64,000 nt of DNA from Rhizobium sp. L51/94 (GTDB lineage: Bacteria; Pseudomonadota; Alphaproteobacteria; Rhizobiales; Rhizobiaceae). The stretch spans positions 3,342,001-3,406,000 of the forward strand of contig NZ_CP072141.1 of assembly GCF_019355555.1 (NCBI RefSeq), in the 5' to 3' direction. Positions 9,480 through 19,054 of this stretch are shown here, one piece after another. Position 1 is the first letter of the stretch; every line of letters starts with the position of its first letter. Position numbers and translations under genes: made by a program. Below the pieces are notes generated by a model. It did no database searches. It saw nothing but the letters and a program-made list of their open reading frames with translations, and was not told the origin of the DNA.

Positions 9480-9971
9480 TCAGAGCGTCCCCACCAGCGA
9501 CGCCAGCTGGTCGGCGCACTGGCCCCAGCCCTCGTAAAAACCCATGTTCTCGTGCGTTTCGCGATCCTCTGCGCTCCAGTGCAGCGCCCGGGCGGTGTAG
9601 CGTGTCTGGCCGTTGCCGATGTCCTCGAACGTGACGATGGCGGTCATGAACGGCTTGGCCGAGGGTATCCAGGCGCTGGTGAAGGCGTCAGTGAAGACCA
9701 GCTTGCGGTTTTCGACGACATCCAGGTAGACGCCGCGGTTGGGATACTCCACGCCATCCGGCCCGAGCATCACGATGAAGCTGGTGCCGCCCGGACGCGG
9801 ATCAAGCTCGGCAGTCGTGGTCCTGAACGGCAGCGGGGCAAACCACTGCTTCAGCAGTTCCGGCTCCGTCCATGCCCGGAACAGCTTGTCGGGCGTCGCT
9901 GCAATGACCCGCGTCAGCGACAACTCGTGACGGACGATATCGGCTTCGCGGACCGTATCTTCTTCGCTCAT
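9480..9971 (-). CDS. SRPBCC / AHSA1-like domain protein
   Basis: A 163-aa protein of the START-like SRPBCC superfamily, AHSA1 branch. The family opening is clear (LSLTRVIAATPDKLFRAWTEPELLKQWFAP), as are the Pro-Gly turn after LDPRPGG and a C-terminal helix beginning FYEGWGQCADQLASLV. These proteins bind hydrophobic ligands or act with ArsR-type regulators; no ligand can be inferred here. The start at 9971 is well supported by GAGGAGG 8 bases upstream. Confidence 0.85.
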   Translation of the reverse strand: MSEEDTVREADIVRHELSLTRVIAATPDKLFRAWTEPELLKQWFAPLPFRTTTAELDPRPGGTSFIVMLGPDGVEYPNRGVYLDVVENRKLVFTDAFTSAWIPSAKPFMTAIVTFEDIGNGQTRYTARALHWSAEDRETHENMGFYEGWGQCADQLASLVGTL

Positions 9972-10123
9972 GGGACATTCCTCCTCGGTGATTGCCTGGA
10001 CATATGCAGCAGCGGAAGTCTAGGACAAGTCCGGGATCTCGCCAATGGCTGCATGCCTGGACGCAGTGCTTGCACCTTTCCCCGTCAAGCGCGAGAAGAG
10101 GCAGAAATCCAATCGGTGAGACG

Positions 10124-11332
10124 ATGACCAGAAAACAAATTGCCATCATAGGCGCCGGCCCCGCAGGTCTCATGGCCGCTGAGGTGCTGGCCAGTTCCGG
10201 CCACGCTGTCAACGTCTATGACAGCATGCCGACGGTCGCGCGCAAATTCCTGCTGGCCGGCAAGTCCGGCCTCAACATCACCCATTCAGAGGACCATGCC
10301 GCGTTTGCCAGCCGCTTCGGCAGTTCCAATCCCAGGCTTCGCCCTGCCCTCGACGCCTTTGGCTCGGATGCGGTGCGGCAATGGGCAGCAGATCTGGGCA
10401 TTGAAACCTTCGTCGGCTCCTCCGGCCGCGTCTTTCCCCGCGCCATGAAAGCCTCGCCCCTGCTGCGCGCCTGGTTGAAGCGCCTGCAGGCCGCAGGCGT
10501 CACCATCCTTGCGCGACATCGCTGGATCGGCTTTGCCGATAACGGCCATGTTTTCGAGACGCCGGAGGGCAAACGCACGCTACCGTCAGATGCGACATTG
10601 CTGGCATTCGGCGGAGCCAGCTGGCCAAGGCTCGGCTCGGACGGCCAATGGACGACAGCGCTCGCAGACTCAGGCGTCGAGATAGCGCCGTTCCGCCCGG
10701 CAAACTGCGGCTTCGATGTCGAATGGAGCGAGGATATCGTCACCCGCTTTGCCGGCGCACCGCTGAAATCCGTGACGGCCACCTCGGATGCCGGCACGTC
10801 TCCGGGCGAATTCGTCATCGGCCGGCATGGCATAGAGGGTAGCCTCGTCTATGCCCATGCCGCAGCCCTTCGCGACCGTCTTGAGAGAACCGGCAGCGCC
10901 AGCCTCACGATCGACCTTGCACCGGGGCGAAATGCAAACCGGCTGGCAAAGGACCTGGCCCGCCAGGGCGCCAAAGCCAGCCTCTCCAATCGCCTGCGCA
11001 AGGCAGCAGGCATCGAGGGCGTCAAGACCGCGCTGCTGCGGGAATTCGTGCCCGCCGCCGATCTTGCCGATCCGGACCGTCTCCCCGGCTGGATCAAGGC
11101 GCTGCCGATCCCGGTTCTCCGGCCGAGGCCGATAGCCGAGGCGATCTCCTCTGCCGGCGGCATCGCCTGGGCTGCGATCGACGAGGGCTATATGCTGAAG
11201 GCCCGACCCGGGACCTTCGTCGCCGGCGAGATGATCGACTGGGAGGCGCCGACCGGCGGTTACCTGCTGACGGCGTGCTTTGCCACCGGCCGCGCCGCCG
11301 CTAACGGTCTGGATGCCTGGCTCAAGCGCTGA
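10124..11332 (+). CDS. HI0933/YhiN-type NAD(P)/FAD-dependent oxidoreductase
   Basis: A 402-aa flavoprotein. The Rossmann dinucleotide motif is at residues 5-12 (IAIIGAGPAGLMAAEVL), followed by RKFLLAGKSGLNITHSE, diagnostic of the HI0933-like / BaiN-type family. The C-terminus GTFVAGEMIDWEAPTGGYLL and the terminal GRAAANGL are the usual FAD-contacting end. The length and the missing long insert fit the TIGR03862-like branch. Substrate is unknown. The start at 10124 (MTRKQIAIIGAG) is chosen because the Rossmann strand begins at once; the frame is open upstream to 9992 without recognisable domain sequence. Confidence 0.85.
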   Translation: MTRKQIAIIGAGPAGLMAAEVLASSGHAVNVYDSMPTVARKFLLAGKSGLNITHSEDHAAFASRFGSSNPRLRPALDAFGSDAVRQWAADLGIETFVGSSGRVFPRAMKASPLLRAWLKRLQAAGVTILARHRWIGFADNGHVFETPEGKRTLPSDATLLAFGGASWPRLGSDGQWTTALADSGVEIAPFRPANCGFDVEWSEDIVTRFAGAPLKSVTATSDAGTSPGEFVIGRHGIEGSLVYAHAAALRDRLERTGSASLTIDLAPGRNANRLAKDLARQGAKASLSNRLRKAAGIEGVKTALLREFVPAADLADPDRLPGWIKALPIPVLRPRPIAEAISSAGGIAWAAIDEGYMLKARPGTFVAGEMIDWEAPTGGYLLTACFATGRAAANGLDAWLKR

Positions 11333-11405
11333 ATGAAGCAGTTGAATCAGCCTTCCCGCCGAGTGACGCAAGCGATTAATACGATTCGGTTTTTCAGATC
11401 CTTCG

Positions 11406-11422
11406 GGCCGGAGATTCCGGCC
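11406..11422 (-). terminator. Hairpin just after glpK, weak terminator
   Basis: A 7-bp stem GGCCGGA / TCCGGCC with a 3-base loop lies 3 bases past the glpK stop on the minus strand. There is no strong U-tract, so termination is only suggested. Confidence 0.35.
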
Positions 11423-11425
11423 TGA

Positions 11426-12919
11426 CTACCCGCCGCTCAGGGTGCGCCGCACAGCGTCCTTCCAGCCCTTGAGCTTGACCGCGCGCGTCGCCTCGTCCAT
11501 TTCGGGCACGAATTGCCGGTCGACGGCCCAGGCCTTGGCGAAGGCCTCGCGCTGTGGCCAGACGCCGGCGCGGCTGCCGGCAAGCCACGCGGCCCCGAGA
11601 GCCGTCGTCTCGAGAATCGTCGGGCGATCTACCGGCGCGTCGAGCAGATCGGCCAGCCGCTGCATGGTCCAGTCGGAAGCGACCATGCCGCCATCGACCC
11701 TGAGCACCGTCTCGTCCGCGCGCTTCTTCCAGTCCTTGTGCATGGCGTCGAGCAGGTCGCGTGTCTGGTAGCAGACTGCTTCCAATGCCGCATGGGCAAA
11801 TTCCGCAGGGCCCGTGTTACGCGTCAGCCCGAATATCGCGCCGCGTGCATGGGCATCCCAGTGCGGCGCCCCGAGCCCGGTAAAGGCCGGCACGAGGTAG
11901 ATATCCTGTCCGGGATCGGCCTTGGCCGCCAACCTGCCCGATTCCTCGGCCGAGCCGATCAGGCCCATGCCGTCCCGCAGCCACTGCACCGCAGCCCCTG
12001 CGATGAAGATCGAGCCTTCGAGCGCATAGGTGGTCTTGCCATCGAGACGGTAGGCGATGGTGGTGAGCAGCCGGTTCTTCGAGCGCACCCTGTCCGAGCC
12101 GGTGTTGAGCAAGGCGAAGCATCCGGTGCCATAGGTCGATTTCATCATGCCGGGCTCGAAGCAGGCTTGCCCGATCATGGCCGCATGCTGGTCGCCGGCA
12201 ACGCCAAGAATGGGGACCGCCGCGCCGAAGATGTCGGGATCGGTGACGCCGAAATCGGCGGCGCAATCCTTGACTTCGGGCAGCATCGCCGCTGGCACGC
12301 GCAGGATGTCGAGCAGCTCCTCGTCCCACTCGTTGTCGGCAATGTTGAACATAAGGGTCCGAGACGCATTGGTGGCGTCGGTGACGAAATTTTTGCCCCC
12401 GGTCAGTCGCCAGATCAGGAACGTGTCGATCGTTCCGAAGCAGAGTTCGCCCCTTGCCGCCCGCGCACGGGCGCCTTTGACATTGGCCAGCATCCAGGAA
12501 AGCTTGGTCCCCGAAAAATACGGATCGAGCAGCAGGCCGGTGCGCTTCGTGAACAGTTTTTCCAGGTCCTGGCGTTTCAGCTTGTCGCAATAGGCCGCCG
12601 TCCGCCTGTCCTGCCAGACGATGGCGTTCTGGATCGGCTTGCCGGTGTCGCGCTCCCAGACGACAACCGTCTCGCGCTGGTTGGTAATGCCGATCGCGGC
12701 GATCTGCCCGGCCTCGATGCCGGCAGCGGCGATGGCATCGCGCACAGTCGAAAGCACGCTCTGCCAGATATCCTCCGGATCGTGCTCCACCCAGCCGGAT
12801 TGCGGATAGATCTGCGGGAACTCCATCTGTCCGACGCCTGCCACCTTCATCTTGTCATCGAAGATGATCGCCCGCGCCGAGGTTGTTCCCTGGTCGATTG
12901 CCAGAATATAGCCGCTCAT
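11426..12919 (-). CDS. glpK: Glycerol kinase
   Basis: Converts glycerol and ATP to sn-glycerol 3-phosphate. At 497 aa it is close to E. coli GlpK. The FGGY-kinase start [18 protein letters not shown] and the QTGEWVEHDP-like segment [13 protein letters not shown] are clear, as are GITNQRET, the [14 protein letters not shown] strand, [12 protein letters not shown] and the C-terminal signature [13 protein letters not shown]. The start at 12919 (MSGYILAID) has GAGAAGGA about 9 bases upstream. It stands alone, without glpD or glpF beside it, and is divergent from bdhA across a 160-bp region that holds a perfect palindrome. Confidence 0.95.
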   Translation of the reverse strand: MSGYILAIDQGTTSARAIIFDDKMKVAGVGQMEFPQIYPQSGWVEHDPEDIWQSVLSTVRDAIAAAGIEAGQIAAIGITNQRETVVVWERDTGKPIQNAIVWQDRRTAAYCDKLKRQDLEKLFTKRTGLLLDPYFSGTKLSWMLANVKGARARAARGELCFGTIDTFLIWRLTGGKNFVTDATNASRTLMFNIADNEWDEELLDILRVPAAMLPEVKDCAADFGVTDPDIFGAAVPILGVAGDQHAAMIGQACFEPGMMKSTYGTGCFALLNTGSDRVRSKNRLLTTIAYRLDGKTTYALEGSIFIAGAAVQWLRDGMGLIGSAEESGRLAAKADPGQDIYLVPAFTGLGAPHWDAHARGAIFGLTRNTGPAEFAHAALEAVCYQTRDLLDAMHKDWKKRADETVLRVDGGMVASDWTMQRLADLLDAPVDRPTILETTALGAAWLAGSRAGVWPQREAFAKAWAVDRQFVPEMDEATRAVKLKGWKDAVRRTLSGG

Positions 12920-12998
12920 ATGATGTCCGTCCTTCTCCCGAGACGACACCAATAGGACAGGCTCGCCCGTCTGAACAGAAAGCAAATGGTAAAATTAT

Positions 12999-13012
12999 TG
13001 CCGCCGGCGGCA
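12999..13012. promoter_or_regulatory. Palindrome between glpK and bdhA, candidate operator
   Basis: TGCCGCCGGCGGCA is a perfect 14-bp inverted repeat in the divergent glpK/bdhA intergenic region, 70 bases before bdhA and 80 before glpK. Its placement suits a shared operator, but GC-rich palindromes can arise by chance. Confidence 0.4.
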
Positions 13013-13081
13013 GGTTGTCAGTTGCAGGACTTTGGGACTAACCTCAAATTAAAGTAGCAACGCGCGGACAGAGAGCAGAGC

Positions 13082-13855
13082 ATGGCCAGAACAGTCGTCG
13101 TCACCGGTTCCACCAGCGGCATAGGCCTTGCCATCGCCAGCGCCTTTGCCGGCAGGGGCGACAATGTCGTCATCAACGGCTTCGGCGAAGCTGACGAGAT
13201 CGAGGCCATCCGCGCCAGCCTCGAGGTCTCCGGCGGCAGTGTCCTTTATCATCCGGCCGATATGACGAAGCCTGCCGAAATCGCCGACCTGATCGCCACC
13301 GCTGCGGCAGCCTTTGGCGGGATCGACGTGCTGGTCAACAATGCCGGCATCCAGCATGTCGCCCCGATCGAGGACTTCCCGATCGACCAATGGGACCGGA
13401 TCATCGCCATCAACCTTTCCAGCGCCTTCCACACCATCAGGGCGGCAATTCCCTTCATGAAGGCCAGGCGCTACGGCCGGATCGTCAACATTGCCTCCGC
13501 CCATGCGCTGGTCGCCTCGCCTTTCAAAAGCGCCTATGTCGCCGCCAAGCACGGCATCCTCGGCCTCACCAAGACGGCGGCGCTGGAACTGGCCGAATTC
13601 GGGGTGACGGTGAATGCGATCTGTCCCGGCTACGTGCTCACCCCGCTGGTGGCGAGCCAGATCCCCGACACGGCAAAGGCGCGCGGCATGACGGAAGAAC
13701 AGGTGAAGACCGAGGTGCTGCTCAAGGCCCAACCGACGCGCGAGTTCGTAAAGGCAGAGGAAATTGCCGCTTTGACGCTCTATCTGGCCAGCGACGAGGC
13801 GCGCCAGGTCACGGGAACGCACGTCTCGATTGACGGAGGATGGACTGCAGCCTAA
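13082..13855 (+). CDS. bdhA: 3-hydroxybutyrate dehydrogenase (SDR family)
   Basis: Oxidises D-3-hydroxybutyrate to acetoacetate with NAD, the step that follows depolymerisation of the storage polymer PHB. At 257 aa it has the usual length. SDR motifs are complete: TGSTSGIGLAIA, the NNAGIQHV strand, catalytic Ser in NIASAHALVAS, and YVAAK. The INAICPGYVLTPLV-type stretch (VNAICPGYVLTPLV) and QPTREFV match 3-hydroxybutyrate dehydrogenases. It is followed at 42 bases by xdhA, and the bdhA-xdhA-xdhB order is, as I recall, the one known in Sinorhizobium meliloti. One transcript is likely. Confidence 0.93.
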   Translation: MARTVVVTGSTSGIGLAIASAFAGRGDNVVINGFGEADEIEAIRASLEVSGGSVLYHPADMTKPAEIADLIATAAAAFGGIDVLVNNAGIQHVAPIEDFPIDQWDRIIAINLSSAFHTIRAAIPFMKARRYGRIVNIASAHALVASPFKSAYVAAKHGILGLTKTAALELAEFGVTVNAICPGYVLTPLVASQIPDTAKARGMTEEQVKTEVLLKAQPTREFVKAEEIAALTLYLASDEARQVTGTHVSIDGGWTAA

Positions 13856-13897
13856 CCATGGCAGGTTGAAAGTTTATGACAAACGGCAAGAGGCTCC

Positions 13898-15364
13898 ATG
13901 AACGACACGATCCGGTTCATCCTGAATGGCGAGGACATCGCCCTGTCGAGCCTGCGGCCGACGGAGACCCTGCTGGATTTCCTGCGCATCGGCAGGCACA
14001 TGACCGGCACCAAAGAAGGATGCGCCGAGGGCGACTGCGGTGCCTGCACGGTTCTGGTCGGGAGGCTGATCGACGGCGGGCTGCATTACGAATCGGTCAA
14101 CGCCTGCATCCGCTTTGTCGGCTCGCTGCACGGCACCCATGTCGTCACTATCGAGCATCTGGCCGCCCGCGACGGGACGCTGCATCCCGTCCAGCAGGCG
14201 ATGGTCGACTGTCACGGCTCGCAATGCGGTTTCTGCACCCCCGGTTTCGTGATGTCGCTCTACGGCCTCTGGCTCGCCAACGAAAAGCCAGGCCGCGCCG
14301 CCATCGAGAAGGCCTTGCAGGGCAATCTCTGTCGTTGCACCGGCTACGAGCCGATCGTCAAGGCGGCCGAACAGGTGAGCCTGCTGCGCCCGAGCGCGCT
14401 GTTCGATCCTTTGCAAAAGACCCGAGCCGACATCATGGCACGGCTCTGGGCGCTGCAGAGCCGCGAGACGATCACCGTATCTTCGGGCGATGAGCGCGTG
14501 ATCGTCCCCGGCTCCATGGACGATCTCGCCCGCATCCTGGCACAGGAGCCGGATGCCACCGTGGTTGCCGGCTCCACCGATGTCGGCCTTTGGGTCACCA
14601 AGCAGATGCGGGTACTGAACCCGGTGGTCTTCATCAATCATCTCACCGAAATGCAGTCGATCACCTCAGGTGACGGCGGCTTTACCATCGGCGCCGGCGT
14701 CACCTATACGCGCGCCTTCGAGACTATCGCCTCCCGCGTACCGACACTCGGCCGGCTGATCGACCGTATCGGTGGCGACCAGGTGCGCAATATGGGCACC
14801 ATCGGCGGCAACATCGCCAACGGCTCGCCGATCGGCGACAGCCCGCCGCCGCTGATCGCTCTCGGCGCCACCGTCAAGCTGCGCTCCGCTGCAGGAACCC
14901 GCCAGTTGCGACTGGAAGACTTCTTCATCGCCTACGGCAAGCAGGACAGGCATCCGGACGAGTTCGTCGAGAGCATCTTCGTGCCCTACCCGGCCGACGA
15001 TGCCAAATTCGCCGTCTACAAGATCACCAAGCGCCGCGACGAGGACATCACCGCCGTGCTCGGTGCCTTCTACCTGACGCTGGACGCTAACAACGACGTT
15101 CACGACATCCGCATCACCTTTGGCGGCATGGCCGGAACGCCGAAGCGGGCCCGCACCGTCGAGGCCGAACTGATCGGCAAACCCTGGACCGAGGCCACCG
15201 TCGAGGCGGCGCGTCCCGCCTTCGATTCCGACTTCCAGCCCTTGACCGACTGGCGCGCCACCGCCGAATACCGACAGCTGACGGCCAAGAACCTGCTGCT
15301 GCGCTTTTATCTTGAGACCACGGGCGAACCGCAGGAACTCAGGCGCTTCGAGGAGATGGCGTGA
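13898..15364 (+). CDS. xdhA: Xanthine dehydrogenase small subunit (FeS/FAD)
   Basis: Electron-transfer subunit of the molybdenum hydroxylase that turns hypoxanthine and xanthine into urate. At 488 aa it joins two domains. The N-terminal plant-type [2Fe-2S] domain has EGDCGACTV, the second cluster domain has CGFCTPGFV and CRCTGY, and the FAD domain (from about residue 200) carries VVAGSTDVGLWV and the TIGGNIANGSPIGDSPP loop. AAGAGG lies 4 bases before the ATG. The TGA stop overlaps the ATG of xdhB by one base, so the two are translationally coupled. Confidence 0.95.
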   Translation: MNDTIRFILNGEDIALSSLRPTETLLDFLRIGRHMTGTKEGCAEGDCGACTVLVGRLIDGGLHYESVNACIRFVGSLHGTHVVTIEHLAARDGTLHPVQQAMVDCHGSQCGFCTPGFVMSLYGLWLANEKPGRAAIEKALQGNLCRCTGYEPIVKAAEQVSLLRPSALFDPLQKTRADIMARLWALQSRETITVSSGDERVIVPGSMDDLARILAQEPDATVVAGSTDVGLWVTKQMRVLNPVVFINHLTEMQSITSGDGGFTIGAGVTYTRAFETIASRVPTLGRLIDRIGGDQVRNMGTIGGNIANGSPIGDSPPPLIALGATVKLRSAAGTRQLRLEDFFIAYGKQDRHPDEFVESIFVPYPADDAKFAVYKITKRRDEDITAVLGAFYLTLDANNDVHDIRITFGGMAGTPKRARTVEAELIGKPWTEATVEAARPAFDSDFQPLTDWRATAEYRQLTAKNLLLRFYLETTGEPQELRRFEEMA

Positions 15365-17700
15365 TGGACAAATCCACATTCGAGAAGCGCAAGATCATCA
15401 ACGGCGCCATGCACGCGTCGCTGAAGCATGATTCGGCTCACAAGCATGTCACCGGCGCTGCCGACTACATCGACGACATTCCGGAGCCCGCCAACCTCCT
15501 GCACGGGGCGCTGGGCCTGTCCGACCGGGCCCATGCGGAGATCGAGGGCATCGACCTTTCCGCCGTTGCCGCCGTCCCCGGCGTGATCTGGGTGATGACC
15601 GGCGCCGACGTGCCTGGGATTAACGACGTCAGTTCGAACGGCAAGCACGACGAGCCGCTGCTCGCCGAAACAAAGGTCGAGTTCCACGGCCAGCCAATCT
15701 TCGCCGTCATCGCCACGACGCGCGAGATTGCGCGCCGCGCCGCACGGCTGGCCAAGATCGACTATCGCGACCTGCCGCACTGGAGCGACATCGATGGCGC
15801 GCTGGCCAACGGCGGCCCCGTCGTCTACGAGCCGATGACCCTCAAGCGCGGCGAACCCGAGACCGAGATGGCAAAGGCACCGCAGCGGCTGAAGGGCCAG
15901 ATGCGGATCGGTGGCCAGGAGCATTTCTATCTCGAAAGCCATATCGCTATGGCTATCCCCGGCGAGGACGACGAGGTGACCGTCTGGTCCTCGACCCAGC
16001 ATCCGAGCGAAATCCAGCATATCGTCGGCCACGTCCTCAACATTCCGTCCAACGCCGTGACCGTCAACGTTCGCCGCATGGGCGGCGGCTTCGGCGGTAA
16101 GGAGACTCAAGGCAACCAGTTTGCAGCGCTCGCCGCCATCGCCGCGAAAAAACTCAACCGCGCCGTCAAGTTCCGCCCAGACCGCGACGAGGACATGATC
16201 GCCACCGGCAAGCGCCACGATTTCCTGGTCGATTACGAGGTCGGCTTCGACGAAGACGGCCGCATCCACGCGCTCGACGCCACCTTTGCGGCGCGCTGTG
16301 GCTTCTCCTCCGATCTCTCCGGCCCGGTCACCGACCGTGCTCTCTTCCATGCCGATTCCAGCTATTTCTACCCGCACGTCCATCTGGTCTCAAAGCCGCT
16401 GAAGACCCACACCGTCTCGAACACCGCCTTTCGCGGGTTCGGCGGGCCGCAGGGCATCGTCGGCGCCGAGCGCGTCATCGAGGAGATCGCCTATGCTGTT
16501 GGCAAGGATCCACTGGATATCCGCAAGCTGAATTTCTACGGTCAGCCAGGCTCCGGCCGGACGCTGACCCCCTATCACCAGGAGGTCGAGGACAACATCA
16601 TCGGCCGTCTCGTCGACGAACTCGAAGCCTCCGCCGACTACCGGGGCCGTCGCCAGGCGATCGTCGAATTCAACCGCAGCAGCCGCTACATCCGCAAGGG
16701 CATCGCGCTGACGCCGGTGAAATTCGGGATTTCCTTCACGATGACCGCGTTCAACCAAGCCGGTGCGCTCGTGCATGTCTATCAGGATGGCTCGATCCAC
16801 CTGAACCACGGCGGCACCGAGATGGGCCAGGGCCTCTATACCAAGGTGGCCCAGGTGCTGGCCGAGGCCTTCCAGGTCGACATCGAGCGGGTAAAGATCA
16901 CCGCGACGACAACGGCCAAGGTGCCGAACACTTCGGCCACGGCCGCCTCTTCCGGTTCCGACCTCAACGGCATGGCGGCCTATGATGCAGCCCGGCAGAT
17001 CAAGGAGCGGCTGGTCGCCTTTGCTGCCGCTAAGTGGAATGTCGAGCCGGCAGACGTCATATTCCTGCCGAACCGGGTTCGGGTCGGCGAGATCGAGATC
17101 CCCTTCCCCGATCTCATCAACCAGGCCTATTTCGCCCGCGTCCAGCTTTCCGCCGCCGGCTTCTACAAGACACCGAAAATCCACTGGGACCGCAAGGCAG
17201 GGCGTGGCACGCCGTTCTACTATTTCTCCTATGGTGCCGCCTGCTCGGAAGTCTCCATCGACACGCTGACCGGCGAATATCTGATCGACCGCACCGACAT
17301 CCTCCACGATGTCGGCAGGTCGCTGAACCCGGCCATCGACATCGGCCAGATCGAAGGCGCCTTCGTGCAGGGCATGGGCTGGCTGACAACGGAAGAGTTA
17401 TGGTGGGACGCCAAGGGCCGCCTGCGCACCCACGCGCCCTCGACCTACAAGATCCCGCTCGCGTCCGACCGGCCGAAAATCTTCAACGTCAAGCTCGCCG
17501 AATGGTCGGAAAATAGCGAGCCGACCATCGGCCGCTCAAAAGCCGTCGGCGAACCCCCCTTCGTGCTCGGCGTTTCCGTGCTCGAAGCCCTCTCCATGGC
17601 CATCGCCAGCGTCGCCGACTACCGCCTCTGCCCCAGACTCGACGCTCCCGCTACGCCCGAGCGGGTGCTGATGGCCGTAGAGCGGCTGAAAGGCCGATGA
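15364..17700 (+). CDS. xdhB: Xanthine dehydrogenase large subunit (molybdopterin)
   Basis: Catalytic Moco subunit, 778 aa. Visible landmarks are the GGGFGGKE molybdopterin contact, NTAFRGFGGPQG with the substrate-positioning Arg, HGGTEMGQGLYTK, and the catalytic Glu in KAVGEPPFVLG near the C-terminus. With XdhA it makes urate from xanthine. An in-frame GTG sits directly before the ATG at 15361. After its stop come 541 bases without a normal gene, filled by two RIME-like elements, before xdhC; in many relatives xdhC follows directly. Confidence 0.95.
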   Translation: MDKSTFEKRKIINGAMHASLKHDSAHKHVTGAADYIDDIPEPANLLHGALGLSDRAHAEIEGIDLSAVAAVPGVIWVMTGADVPGINDVSSNGKHDEPLLAETKVEFHGQPIFAVIATTREIARRAARLAKIDYRDLPHWSDIDGALANGGPVVYEPMTLKRGEPETEMAKAPQRLKGQMRIGGQEHFYLESHIAMAIPGEDDEVTVWSSTQHPSEIQHIVGHVLNIPSNAVTVNVRRMGGGFGGKETQGNQFAALAAIAAKKLNRAVKFRPDRDEDMIATGKRHDFLVDYEVGFDEDGRIHALDATFAARCGFSSDLSGPVTDRALFHADSSYFYPHVHLVSKPLKTHTVSNTAFRGFGGPQGIVGAERVIEEIAYAVGKDPLDIRKLNFYGQPGSGRTLTPYHQEVEDNIIGRLVDELEASADYRGRRQAIVEFNRSSRYIRKGIALTPVKFGISFTMTAFNQAGALVHVYQDGSIHLNHGGTEMGQGLYTKVAQVLAEAFQVDIERVKITATTTAKVPNTSATAASSGSDLNGMAAYDAARQIKERLVAFAAAKWNVEPADVIFLPNRVRVGEIEIPFPDLINQAYFARVQLSAAGFYKTPKIHWDRKAGRGTPFYYFSYGAACSEVSIDTLTGEYLIDRTDILHDVGRSLNPAIDIGQIEGAFVQGMGWLTTEELWWDAKGRLRTHAPSTYKIPLASDRPKIFNVKLAEWSENSEPTIGRSKAVGEPPFVLGVSVLEALSMAIASVADYRLCPRLDAPATPERVLMAVERLKGR

Positions 17701-17796
17701 GGACGAACGACTTGCCGATATCCCGCCCCGGACCGCAACAACCGTGCCGGGAAGCCGAAGCCGCACCGAAAAACCCTCGGCAAATCAACACCTCCC

Positions 17797-17932
17797 CTCA
17801 TTCCTGTGCTGGCAACAGGAATCCAGCCACGGCGCGTCTGCGCCGTGAGGGCACGCTTCCACTAGCAACAGAAGATCTTTCGCGCCCAAAGACTTGGGCG
17901 CACTGGATTCCTGTGACAGGCACAGGAATGAG
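17797..17932. repeat. RIME-type palindromic repeat, copy 1
   Basis: A 136-bp element with a nested fold. The outer arms (CTCATTCCTGTGC... at 17797-17826 and its near-complement at 17903-17932) pair over 30 bases with few mismatches. Inside are two perfect hairpins: CACGGCGC/GCGCCGTG with a GTCT loop (17828-17847) and GCGCCCAA/TTGGGCGC with an AGAC loop (17882-17901). Sequence and layout match the Rhizobium-specific intergenic mosaic elements as I know them. Together with copy 2 it fills the 17701-18241 gap; the 122 bases between the copies hold nothing I recognise. Confidence 0.85.
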
Positions 17933-18054
17933 GGTAGTGGGAGGCGCTTGTTCCCCTCTCTCCTTGTACGCCGGGGACGGCCGCATTGCACTTATTGTCC
18001 AGATCCGCCGCTTGCGCATCACACCGATAAATCTACGGCACACTCACCTCTTCA

Positions 18055-18190
18055 CTCATTCCTGTGCTCGTCACAGGAATCCAGCCATGGCGCGTCTGCG
18101 CCGTGAGGGGATGCTCTTCCGGGCCACGATAAGCCCCCCGCGCCCAAAGACTTGGGCGCACTGGATTGCTGTGACTGGCACAGGAATGAG
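18055..18190. repeat. RIME-type palindromic repeat, copy 2
   Basis: A second 136-bp element in the same orientation as copy 1 and of identical length. The outer arms and both inner hairpins are kept; most differences fall in the spacer between the two hairpins. The left outer arm here (CTCGTCACAGGAATCC) is closer to the usual RIME form than in copy 1. Its right end lies 51 bases before the xdhC start codon, and it may shape xdhC mRNA. Confidence 0.85.
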
Positions 18191-18241
18191 GGAGACCGGG
18201 GGGACTTCCTTGATGCTCTCCGTCTATCCGGAGGCCAGGCC

Positions 18242-19054
18242 ATGATCCCCTCCCTTGCCGCCTTCCTCGCGCAAAATCCCGCTGCCGTCCTCATTGAGAT
18301 CACCGGCACGCAAGGGTCTGTTCCGCGCGAGACGGGCACGTTCATGCTGGTTTCGCAACACGACATCTGGGGCACCATCGGTGGTGGGCAGTTTGAGTTT
18401 CTGGCGATTGCCAATGCGCGGGCGATGCTCGGCGGCGGTGGCATCGAGGTGATGGATATTCCGCTTGGCCCTGAGATCGGTCAGTGCTGCGGTGGCCGGA
18501 CGCAGTTGCGCTGCCGTCTCGCCAGTGCAGAGACGATCGCGGACCTCCACAGGCGGCTGGATAGGGAGGCGGAAGCCTTCCCGCAAGTGACGCTTTTCGG
18601 CGCCGGCCATGTCGGGCGGGCGCTGACGGCGGCGCTGAAACCGTTGCCGGTCGCAACCCTCGTCGTCGAGACCCGCAGGGAAGAACTGGATGAGCTGCCC
18701 GATGGCACCGCGACACGGCTGCTCGCCATGCCGGAGGCGCTAGTTGCTGAGCTTCCACCCGGCAGCGTGGTGCTGATCCTCACGCATGACCACGCGCTCG
18801 ATTTCCTGATCGCCCGGGAGGCTCTGGCACGAAGCGATCTGGCCTATGTGGGAATGATCGGATCGGCCACCAAGCGCGCCACCTTTGCCCATTGGCTGGC
18901 ACGCGAAGGCGGCGACAAGTCCTCGCTCGGGCGCCTGACGCTGCCCATCGGCGGCGCCACCGTCAAGGACAAACGCCCCGAAGTCATCGCCGCCATGACC
19001 GCAGCCGAAATCCTGACCGCGCTCACCTCTTACCGCAGCCATGGGTCCCGATAG
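18242..19054 (+). CDS. xdhC: Xanthine dehydrogenase accessory protein XdhC
   Basis: Binds molybdenum cofactor, promotes its sulfuration and delivers it to XdhB. The 270-aa protein has the XdhC/CoxI N-terminal domain (VLIEITGTQGSVPRETGTFM and GTIGGGQFEFLA) and a C-terminal Rossmann domain (FGAGHVGRALTAAL, then YVGMIGSATKR). The ATG at 18242 has GGAGG 8 bases upstream. The frame continues upstream through the second RIME element, which I do not count as coding. Its 3' end overlaps by 25 bases a small gene on the opposite strand. Confidence 0.93.
   Translation: MIPSLAAFLAQNPAAVLIEITGTQGSVPRETGTFMLVSQHDIWGTIGGGQFEFLAIANARAMLGGGGIEVMDIPLGPEIGQCCGGRTQLRCRLASAETIADLHRRLDREAEAFPQVTLFGAGHVGRALTAALKPLPVATLVVETRREELDELPDGTATRLLAMPEALVAELPPGSVVLILTHDHALDFLIAREALARSDLAYVGMIGSATKRATFAHWLAREGGDKSSLGRLTLPIGGATVKDKRPEVIAAMTAAEILTALTSYRSHGSR

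Noticed and set aside
11513..12955. 480-codon plus-strand frame opposite glpK
   Set aside because: Shadow of glycerol kinase, with no ribosome site or domain.
17797..18190. CRISPR array
   Set aside because: Only two long palindromic copies are present, with no short regular repeats and no cas genes.
17697..18245. 182-codon frame through both RIME-like elements
   Set aside because: The open frame follows from the repeats having equal length and similar sequence; the predicted peptide repeats the palindromes and resembles no protein.
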